Positions 1 to 4,422 of a DNA stretch of 6,625 bases are shown here, one piece after another. Position 1 is the stretch's first letter. Each line of letters starts with the position of its first letter. The notes beneath the pieces were generated by a model. It did no database searches. It was not told the DNA's origin and was given only the letters and a program-made list of their open reading frames with translations. Made by a program: the position numbers and the translations under genes. Origin of the DNA: Deltaproteobacteria bacterium (lineage in GTDB: Bacteria > Desulfobacterota > Desulfarculia > Adiutricales > Adiutricaceae); the NCBI GenBank assembly GCA_031269135.1, contig JAISZP010000300.1:1-6625 (forward strand), read 5' to 3'.

Positions 1-606
1 CTCCCCGTTGGGTCCTAGATGCTTTATGAGCCTGTCTCTGATGACTTCGCAGCACTTTTGGGCGTGTTTAGGCGAAGCGGCTTGGCTTACTCCGATGGCC
101 CAGCGCGGCTCGTAGGCGATTATGAGCTGCGCCGGGTCATCTAACCGCAGAGAGGCGACTAAGGCGTCAATCTGGTTCGCGACGAAGTCGGCGGCGCCTT
201 TATCTTTGAATTTAGCGTCCTCGCCGACGCAAACCAAGGGGCTAAGGCCGTTATCAAGGGCTAAGCGGATCTTTCTAGCGACCTTTTCATCGGTTTCGTT
301 AAAATACAGCCGCCGTTCGTGGTGCCCAAGCTCAACGTACTTAATCCCGAGCTCTTTCAACATGATAGGCGAAATTTCGCCGGTTAAGGCGCCTCGTTCC
401 GCCCAGGCCATGTTTTGAGCGCCTAAAGAGATATTGCTATGGGACTTGATTAAGTTTCGACCTTCAATCAGGCATAAAAACGGAGGAAAGAGCGCCACAT
501 CGACTAAAGGAGTGACGGGCACCACTTTGTCCATCTCTCGGATCCAATTCAGAGCCTCTTTGTAGGTGAGGTACATCTTAATGTTAGTGCCGATTAGATA
601 TTTCAC
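1..606 (-). CDS. tpiA: TpiA-family isomerase, C-terminus cut by window edge; possible erythrulose-phosphate isomerase
   Basis: The first 202 residues of a TIM-barrel isomerase that interconverts a ketose phosphate and an aldose phosphate in the cytoplasm. Visible family motifs: GTNIKMY at residues 6-12, with Asn8 and Lys10 at the active-site positions; GAQN at 62-65; GALTGE at 72-77; LGHHERR at 93-99, with the electrophilic His95; VCVGE at 125-129; and AYEPRWAIG at 164-172, with catalytic base Glu166 and the start of loop 6. The phosphate-binding C-terminal part (about 50 residues) lies outside the window. The GTG start at 606 is chosen because GGAGGA sits 4 bases upstream and the protein then begins as TIMs do. 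Oddities: His96 replaces the almost invariant Ser, and loop 6 reads PRWAIGVS rather than PVWAIGTG. It lies downstream of dhaK and dhaL, so a tetrose-phosphate role (LerI/EryH-like) is inferred; ordinary triose-phosphate isomerase remains possible. Confidence 0.9.
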   Translation of the reverse strand, partial: MKYLIGTNIKMYLTYKEALNWIREMDKVVPVTPLVDVALFPPFLCLIEGRNLIKSHSNISLGAQNMAWAERGALTGEISPIMLKELGIKYVELGHHERRLYFNETDEKVARKIRLALDNGLSPLVCVGEDAKFKDKGAADFVANQIDALVASLRLDDPAQLIIAYEPRWAIGVSQAASPKHAQKCCEVIRDRLIKHLGPNGE

Positions 607-623
607 CGAGTCCTCCAAAAAGG

Positions 624-725
624 CCGCGAAACGTTGATTGTTTAAGAATAATGGCCGTTTAAGAACAACGACCGTTTAAGAACGTTGATGGCTTAAGAAC
701 AACGACCGTTTAAGAATAAGGAGCG
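624..725. repeat. Array of about six 17-bp degenerate tandem repeats between dhaL and tpiA
   Basis: Consecutive 17-bp units begin at 624, 641, 658, 675, 692 and 709. The plus-strand consensus is close to TTTAAGAACAACGACCG; the first unit (624-640) is the most diverged, matching mainly in AACGTTGAT. The array fills nearly all of the 125-bp gap between the dhaL stop and the tpiA start, ending just before the tpiA ribosome binding site at 611-616. Five units carry (T/C)TTAAGAA(C/T). It may be an operator array, an mRNA spacing or stability element, or neutral slippage-derived sequence. Confidence 0.85.
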
Positions 726-731
726 TCTTGG

Positions 732-1361
732 TCAGGCGCAGGCTTTGGCCAATGTGTCTAAAATGATCGCGACCGACGTCGCGCCCGCATCTTGGTGACC
801 TATGGCCCTCTCGCCCAAATAACGACTTCGGCCTTGACCGGCGACGTACTGTTTGGTTTTCTCCACGCCTTCCCAGGCGCCCTTGGCCGCGGCTTGGAAG
901 AGTAGGGCCAGATCGGTCTCTTTGCTTGTCTCCAAGGCCTCGACTGCGGGGATTAAGGCATCCACCATGGTTTTGTCGCCAAGTTTCGCTCCGCCTCTTT
1001 TCATGGTGGCCTCTAAGGCGCTTTTCCACCACTGTTTTATAGCCTGGGCGTCTAAACTCGGACGACCTTTTACGGCCTTGGCGCCTTCGGTGAACAACCC
1101 TCCGAACAACGGTCCTGAAGCCCCGCCTGCGCCGGAGATGACGCCCATGCCGAACGAGCGCATGAGTTTGTCTATCTCTTCAGATTGTTCTTGGGAAAGT
1201 TTTTTAAGGGCCGATTCAAATCCATGACTCATGCCTACTCCATGGTCCCCATCGCCGATAAGCGAATCAAGTCGGCACAATTCTTCTTTGCGGGCGATAA
1301 TCGTCTTGCCTACCTCTTCAAGGGCGTTTTTGAGCGCGGTGTGGTTGAGCGTATCCGTCAT
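732..1361 (-). CDS. dhaL: DhaL, nucleotide-binding subunit of a dihydroxyacetone/ketose kinase
   Basis: A 209-residue all-helical DhaL-type subunit that binds ADP/ATP with magnesium and passes the phosphoryl group to the ketose held on DhaK. Residues 31-41 read LDSLIGDGDHG; Asp32, Asp37 and Asp39 correspond to the metal-binding aspartates of E. coli DhaL (30, 35, 37). GGASGPLFGG at 79-88, GDKTMVDA at 128-135 and the closing YLGERAIGHQDAGATS at 181-196 are the other hallmark segments. Length matches the family (about 210), so it appears complete. The ATG is preceded by AGAGGA six bases upstream. It lies 78 bp after dhaK on the same strand, so co-transcription is likely. No DhaM phosphotransferase subunit is in view, so the sequence here does not decide whether phosphate comes from the PTS or from ATP. 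Confidence 0.96.
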   Translation of the reverse strand: MTDTLNHTALKNALEEVGKTIIARKEELCRLDSLIGDGDHGVGMSHGFESALKKLSQEQSEEIDKLMRSFGMGVISGAGGASGPLFGGLFTEGAKAVKGRPSLDAQAIKQWWKSALEATMKRGGAKLGDKTMVDALIPAVEALETSKETDLALLFQAAAKGAWEGVEKTKQYVAGQGRSRYLGERAIGHQDAGATSVAIILDTLAKACA

Positions 1362-1370
1362 ATGGGGTCC

Positions 1371-1445
1371 TCTGTCGCGTTAGCGTCAATTGCATCAGCA
1401 TCTGGCGCGTCAGCGTCTGGTGCGTTAAGCTCCGGCGCGTCAGAC
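1371..1445. repeat. Five 15-bp degenerate tandem repeats in the dhaK-dhaL gap
   Basis: Units begin at 1371, 1386, 1401, 1416 and 1431; the plus-strand consensus is near TCTGGCGCGTCAGCG, with the unit at 1386 most diverged. The array covers the gap and the last codons of dhaK. On the minus strand the dhaK frame meets a stop in each unit, but the +1 frame is open throughout and encodes an Ala/Asp-rich run (APDADAPDADAIDANA) ending at a TGA that overlaps the dhaL ATG. Confidence 0.8.
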
Positions 1446-2435
1446 TCTGCTGTACATCAGAGAGTCGCAAGGAGCGGCATAATATTTTTTAAGCTCATCA
1501 TCAAGCTTAAAAATAGTCAGGTGGCAACCGCCCATCTCTTGGGTGGTCATATATTCGCCGATGTCGGAAGCGACGACCTTAATGCCCTTTTTCTCCAGGG
1601 CTTTGTGCGAAGCCGCCGCCATGATGTAGAGTTCCATCCAGGTTGTGGCGCCCATGCCGTTGGCCATGAAGACGACTTCATCTCCTGATTTGAGAGGGAA
1701 ATCTTCAACTAATTTTTCAATCATAAAGTCGGCGAGTTCAGTGGCGGGGACGAGTTTGCCTCTCTTTATGCCGGCTTCTCCGTGGGCGCCCATGCCGATT
1801 TCAATCTCGTCCGGACCAAGCTCAAAGGTGGCTATGCCGGTTTCCGGAATCGTAGCCGGGGTTAGGCAGACTCCCAAGGTGCGGCAGTTTTCCATAGCCC
1901 GGCGAGTGACGGCTTCTATGGCCGCCAGATCGAGTCCTTGGGCGGCGGCGGCGCCGGCGATTTTAACGGTGTAGACGTCGGCCGTGACGCCTCTGCGACG
2001 TGAGCGGTCTTGTCCGGTCGAGATGTCGTCCCAGGTTCTGACGCTTTTGACGGTGACGCCGTCGTCTTGGCATAGCTCTTCGGCCATGTCGAAATTTAAG
2101 ATGTCGCCGGCGTAATTGCCGTAGATGAACAAAACCCCTGAACCTGAGTCGACCGCCTTGGCTGCGGCGGCGATTAGATCCGGGGTGGGAGAGGCGAAGA
2201 TTCCGCCTTGAACGACAACGTCCGCCAGTCCAGGTCCCAAATAACCGATAAACATGGGTTCATGGCCGCTTCCGCCGCCGAGCAGGATGCCGACCCTGCC
2301 TTTGACTGGAGCGCCCTGGCGAATAAAGACGCTGGTCAGACCGTTGACTCTGCTCATGCGGTCCTGGTGACATCGAGCCACACCCTCGAACATGTCCTTG
2401 ACGACTTCGGACGGATTATTTATCAATTTTTTCAT
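1440..2435 (-). CDS. dhaK: DhaK, ketose-binding subunit of a dihydroxyacetone/erythrulose-type kinase
   Basis: A 331-residue DhaK-type protein that holds a short ketose covalently through a histidine (hemiaminal) while DhaL supplies the phosphate. GGGSGHEP at 53-60 contains His58, equivalent to E. coli His56. GNYAGDILNFDMA at 106-118 contains Asp111, equivalent to Asp109. GMGAHGEAGI at 214-223 contains the substrate-linking His218. The C-terminus (LTIFKLDDELKKYYAAP) is the usual DhaK ending; the protein is shorter than E. coli DhaK (356), as in the subgroup found beside TpiA-like genes. The Lys before the NYxGD motif in E. coli (Lys104) is Gly106 here, which may alter substrate choice. The ATG has AGAGGGG four bases upstream. 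A 273-bp repeat-rich gap separates it from the upstream DeoR gene. Kinase identity is firm; substrate (dihydroxyacetone or a tetrulose) is inferred. Confidence 0.95.
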   Translation of the reverse strand: MKKLINNPSEVVKDMFEGVARCHQDRMSRVNGLTSVFIRQGAPVKGRVGILLGGGSGHEPMFIGYLGPGLADVVVQGGIFASPTPDLIAAAAKAVDSGSGVLFIYGNYAGDILNFDMAEELCQDDGVTVKSVRTWDDISTGQDRSRRRGVTADVYTVKIAGAAAAQGLDLAAIEAVTRRAMENCRTLGVCLTPATIPETGIATFELGPDEIEIGMGAHGEAGIKRGKLVPATELADFMIEKLVEDFPLKSGDEVVFMANGMGATTWMELYIMAAASHKALEKKGIKVVASDIGEYMTTQEMGGCHLTIFKLDDELKKYYAAPCDSLMYSRV

Positions 2436-2476
2436 AAAACCCCTCTCTTGATGACGTTTAGTCTTGCAGAAAGTTT

Positions 2477-2527
2477 AGTGGAAGGTTTTGGTCAGTAAAA
2501 CGCTTTGTATGGTAGAAGGTTTTGGTT
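2477..2527. repeat. Degenerate 17-bp periodic repeat upstream of dhaK
   Basis: GAAGGTTTTGGT occurs at 2481-2492 and 2515-2526, 34 bp apart. The 17 bp between (2494-2510, AGTAAAACGCTTTGTAT) aligns loosely as a middle unit, making three 17-bp units. It lies in the presumed dhaK leader. Its sequence is unrelated to the 17-bp array at 624-725. Confidence 0.5.
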
Positions 2528-2594
2528 CGGAGTTCGTCGGTTTTTGACGGTGGAATTATTGGTTGATAAAAGCTCAGGCAGGCGGCGTCTCTAT

Positions 2595-2657
2595 TAAGAA
2601 CGAAAAAGATTTTTGTAAGAACGAAAAAGATTTTTGCAGGAACGAAAAAGATTATCG
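2595..2657. repeat. Three 21-bp direct repeats upstream of dhaK, candidate operator array
   Basis: Two exact 21-bp copies (2595-2615 and 2616-2636) are followed by a diverged third (2637-2657). The shared core is AAGAACGAAAAAGAT; on the dhaK-coding strand this reads ATCTTTTTCGTTCTT. A 21-bp period is two turns of B-DNA, so the cores would lie on one face of the helix. TTTCGTT-like direct repeats are typical of DeoR-family operators (known for GlpR and AgaR relatives), and the regulator gene is immediately upstream. Operator function is inferred; the repeat itself is plainly visible. Confidence 0.7.
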
Positions 2658-2680
2658 TCTCTCGATTCTAAAAGCCGCCA

Positions 2681-2714
2681 TGATTTAAAAACTGTCTTGA
2701 TTTAAAAATCACCT
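2681..2714. repeat. Two 17-bp direct repeats at the 3' end of the deoR-family gene
   Basis: TGATTTAAAAA at 2681-2691 and 2698-2708 gives a 17-bp period (units 2681-2697 and 2698-2714); the second unit runs into the stop codon of the regulator gene. A looser related stretch, GATTCTAAAAGCC, precedes at 2664-2676. No GC-rich stem followed by T's is present here, so I see no terminator between the regulator and dhaK. Confidence 0.55.
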
Positions 2715-3500
2715 TACTGTCGAGAGCTTTTTTTGGTTGAAGAGCTGCTCTTGGTTTAAAATCATCGGGAATTGATTCAATAGATCCTCGTTAACGACAT
2801 CCGTCACAATCAGACTGATTTTTTTCAGTTCCAAAAACTGCGATAAACCAACTTTTCCAAATTTAGTATGGTCGGCCAATAAGACGGTTCTGTCCGCTCG
2901 GCGGGCCATAGCCTGTTTCACTTCTATTTCGAACTCGTCGGATTCGGTGGCCCCCTCGTTTTTAGTCAGACCGGTGCAGGAAGAAAAGAACAGATCGGCG
3001 TGGTACTTCTCCACGCTCTCCACCGCCGAGCGTCCTACCAGCGAATATGACGACGACCTCAAGGCCCCGCCCACGCAGATGATTCGTAGACTTGGGTTGG
3101 CGGCGAGCTCCATGACCACTCTCACCGCGTCGGTGATTATGGTGAGGTTGTCTAGGGAGGCTAATTCTCTGGCGAGAAAGAAGGAGGTGCTGCTGGCGTC
3201 GAGAAAGAGACGATTATGCGGCTTTACTAAAGTTGCGGCTTGTTTGGCGATGGTCTGCTTTGCGAGGATGTTGTCTTGGAGTCGGGAGAAATAGGGGACG
3301 CTGTCGACAGGTTTGGCGATCGCTCCGCCGTGAGTTCGGATAAGATGGTTGTCGGTTTCCAACCGCTTCAAATCGCCTCTGACCGTTTCCAAGCTTACTT
3401 GAAAAGTATTGCTCAGGTCATTGACGTTGACTTGCCCATGATCTTGGAGAAGTTTAAGAACTTTGTTGCGGCGTCTGGTCGCTGTTGATGATGTTCTCAT
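2709..3500 (-). CDS. DeoR-family transcriptional regulator, sugar-phosphate responsive
   Basis: A 263-residue regulator with the two DeoR domains. Residues 9-60 form the winged helix (NVNDLSNTFQVSLETVRGDLKRL, then LIRTHGGA at 53-60). About 80-245 form the sugar-phosphate-sensing domain: LDASSTS at 100-106 matches the LDxGST phosphate loop, VGGAL follows near 144, and LLADHTKFG near the C-terminus carries the conserved lysine. Family members are usually repressors released by a phosphorylated sugar, so the ligand is probably a product of the adjacent kinase. It is first in the minus-strand cluster and could be co-transcribed with dhaK or autoregulated. Residue 42 is Gly where most relatives have Arg (RRDL). 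The ATG at 3500 has no good Shine-Dalgarno sequence just upstream (CCGGCAAGTT), suggesting modest expression. No alternative start fits better. Confidence 0.93.
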   Translation of the reverse strand: MRTSSTATRRRNKVLKLLQDHGQVNVNDLSNTFQVSLETVRGDLKRLETDNHLIRTHGGAIAKPVDSVPYFSRLQDNILAKQTIAKQAATLVKPHNRLFLDASSTSFFLARELASLDNLTIITDAVRVVMELAANPSLRIICVGGALRSSSYSLVGRSAVESVEKYHADLFFSSCTGLTKNEGATESDEFEIEVKQAMARRADRTVLLADHTKFGKVGLSQFLELKKISLIVTDVVNEDLLNQFPMILNQEQLFNQKKLSTVR

Positions 3501-3531
3501 AACTTGCCGGTTTTTCTTAGAATTTTTTTCT

Positions 3532-3547
3532 GTTAAGCGCTTTGAAC
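3532..3547. promoter_or_regulatory. Imperfect palindrome between promoter and deoR start, candidate operator
   Basis: GTTAAGCGCTTTGAAC combines a perfect 8-bp palindrome (AAGCGCTT, 3535-3542) with flanking GTT/GAAC arms offset by one base. It lies about 32 bp upstream of the deoR-family ATG and downstream of the candidate promoter, a position suited to autorepression. The AAGCGCTT core also resembles LacI-family sites, but the outer bases do not fit a catabolite-response element well. Confidence 0.3.
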
Positions 3548-3617
3548 AAAAAATTCCGAGGTGGCAACTCAGTAGTTGTTTTTTGTTTGTTTTAGTTTTG
3601 ATCTCGAGTGTGATTCG

Positions 3618-3646
3618 ATTCTATCAAGCGATGTTTGAAAAAGCAA
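3618..3646 (-). promoter_or_regulatory. Candidate sigma-70 promoter for the deoR-family gene
   Basis: On the minus strand, TTGCTT (3646-3641) is followed after 17 bp by TAGAAT (3623-3618), five of six matches to the -10 consensus. It would give a leader of about 110 nt before the ATG at 3500. Confidence 0.4.
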
Positions 3647-3668
3647 GAGAAAAGTAGGGAAAACGTAA

Positions 3669-3688
3669 AGGTTTTTTAAAAAAAACCT
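3669..3688. repeat. Perfect AT-rich palindrome
   Basis: AGGTTTTTTAAAAAAAACCT forms a 9-bp stem (AGGTTTTTT/AAAAAACCT) with a two-base centre. It lies just upstream of the candidate deoR promoter. It could be a protein-binding site or a weak hairpin; the low GC makes it a poor terminator. Confidence 0.5.
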
Positions 3689-3714
3689 GACAAAATAACT
3701 CATTGATTTTCAAG

Positions 3715-3758
3715 TATTTACTATAATTTTTAAATGGAACTATACTAAAAAGTAAATA
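3715..3758. repeat. 8-bp inverted repeat around an AT-rich core
   Basis: TATTTACT (3715-3722) and AGTAAATA (3751-3758) are perfect inverted copies separated by 28 bp. The core includes the TATAAT at 3722-3727. Possibly a regulator-binding pair at a plus-strand promoter; nothing more can be shown. Confidence 0.4.
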
Positions 3759-3971
3759 AAAACCGTTTTGGTCATCGTAGGGATAGGTTTTTTTTGCATC
3801 AACTAAGAGTCTTGGAAAAACCAAGTTATTCAATATTTGACTTGCTGGTCCAGCATTTAGCTCAGGGGATTAGCTCCGGCGATTAGGCGATGAGCTTATT
3901 TTATTGCGCTATTTCTAAAAAAACTCCGCAATAAAAGAAGATGAATCAATCTCCCAAAACATAGTTTCGTC

Positions 3972-4120
3972 GTTCAATCTAAACTTTTTTTCTCGCTCGC
4001 TAAGTAAACTACAAATTTATAAGTGCCTAATTTGTCAAAATATTTGTTTGCTGCGACGCCTCATTGACGCTCGGCAAACGGAATCGGCAAGTTTGGAGAC
4101 AAAAAAAGTGAAGATTGAAC
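3972..4120. repeat. 149-bp segment bounded by 20-bp imperfect terminal inverted repeats, MITE-like
   Basis: The left end GTTCAATCTAAACTTTTTTT (3972-3991) and the reverse complement of the right end GTTCAATCTTCACTTTTTTT (4101-4120) match at 18 of 20 positions. The interior has no gene. It includes a hairpin with stem GTTTGCTG/CGGCAAAC at about 4047-4080, and a second inverted pair GGCAAGTT (4086-4093)/AACTTGCC (4118-4125) overlaps the right end. No flanking target-site duplication is obvious, so transposition is unproven; a pair of protein-binding sites is the alternative. Confidence 0.5.
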
Positions 4121-4195
4121 TTGCCTTTATTCGAGCTATTGGGTATTATTGAAGGAACCTAAAATAACTTTTGATGTGGAAGAGTTTTAGTAGGG

Positions 4196-4342
4196 TTATA
4201 GATGGGGTACTGGCTGTATCGCCAGCTTGAATCGCGGACTGAAGCTAGCTCTGGCCATAGGTGGCTCCTGTAGGCTGGCGCTAGCTTTATCCGTGTCGTA
4301 GTGGAGTCCAAAAGCCATTATAGCCTTTGGACTCTTTTTTTT
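4196..4342 (+). ncRNA. Structured RNA ending in an intrinsic terminator; small RNA or attenuated leader, class unknown
   Basis: Three plus-strand hairpins follow each other. CTGGC/GCCAG with a 6-nt loop spans 4210-4225. A long hairpin spans 4242-4287: outer stem AAGCTAGC/GCTAGCTT, then GGCC/GGCT, then ATAGG/CCTGT closing a TGGCT loop. The terminator stem follows at 4304-4334. CTGGC occurs three times (4210, 4251, 4275) against one GCCAG, and AGCTT at 4224-4228 can also pair with AAGCT at 4242-4246, so mutually exclusive folds are possible. The 5' end is unknown; TAAAAT at 4160-4165 could be a -10 element. No known riboswitch core was recognised. The gene downstream has its own likely promoter, favouring a separate small RNA, but a leader cannot be excluded. 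Confidence 0.5.
4304..4342 (+). terminator. Rho-independent terminator
   Basis: A perfect 9-bp stem GAGTCCAAA (4304-4312)/TTTGGACTC (4326-4334) with a 13-nt loop is followed by eight T's (4335-4342). There is no matching A-run on the 5' side, so it acts on plus-strand transcripts. No protein gene lies upstream on this strand within the window, so the terminated transcript is the structured RNA. Confidence 0.88.
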
Positions 4343-4369
4343 GGTTTTACCGGTGTGGGCGGCTATAGT
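4341..4369 (+). promoter_or_regulatory. Candidate sigma-70 promoter for the TrmB-like gene
   Basis: TTGGTT (4341-4346) and TATAGT (4364-4369, five of six matches) are separated by 17 bp. They begin at the end of the terminator T-run and would give a leader of roughly 47 nt before the ATG at 4423. Confidence 0.45.
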
Positions 4370-4389
4370 ATTGGGAGAACAACACTCCG

Positions 4390-4408
4390 GCCGAAGGCGC
4401 TTTTCGGC
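4390..4408 (+). promoter_or_regulatory. Leader hairpin next to the ribosome binding site of the TrmB-like gene
   Basis: GCCGAA (4390-4395) pairs with TTCGGC (4403-4408) across a 7-nt loop. The stem ends two bases before AGAGGG (4411-4416), the ribosome binding site, which is six bases from the ATG. It could tune translation or protect the 5' end. Confidence 0.4.
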
Positions 4409-4422
4409 TGAGAGGGCGCAAA

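Larger units (their letters stand above)
3501..4422. other. Long intergenic region without a convincing gene
   Basis: About 920 bp between the divergent deoR-family and TrmB-like genes. The left part to about 4190 is AT-rich, with stops in all frames apart from a low-complexity 69-codon frame. It contains inverted repeats at 3669-3688, 3715-3758, 3972-4120 and 4086-4125. The right part from about 4196 is GC-richer and strongly structured, ending in an intrinsic terminator. A perfect TATAAT at 3722-3727 on the plus strand lacks a good -35 element. No tRNA, rRNA, RNase P, SRP RNA or tmRNA signature was recognised. Confidence 0.7.

Noticed and set aside
122..418. Plus-strand open frame opposite the TpiA gene
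   Set aside because: Lies antisense to a clear conserved gene and has no family features; the same applies to the plus-strand frames at 853-1227, 1185-1688, 1645-1974 and 2947-3294.
624..725. Possible CRISPR array
   Set aside because: Repeats are 17 bp, contiguous without spacers, and degenerate; there are no cas genes.
3532..3547. Catabolite-response element of the CcpA type
   Set aside because: Only the AAGCGCT centre fits; the outer TG and CA positions mismatch.
3624..3833. 69-codon minus-strand open frame upstream of the regulator gene
   Set aside because: AT-rich low-complexity product rich in Phe, Lys and Tyr, no ribosome binding site, and it overlaps the candidate promoter and palindromes.
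3848..3900. tRNA-like stretch (TTTAGCTCAGGGG, with AGCTC and GAGCT arms)
   Set aside because: There is no T-arm TTCGA-type loop, no anticodon stem and no acceptor pairing at the right distances; the resemblance is limited to the D-arm motif.
4174..4227. 17-codon plus-strand frame that could be a leader peptide before the hairpins
   Set aside because: The only AGGA-like site is about 16 bases from its ATG, too far, and it has no run of a regulatory amino acid.
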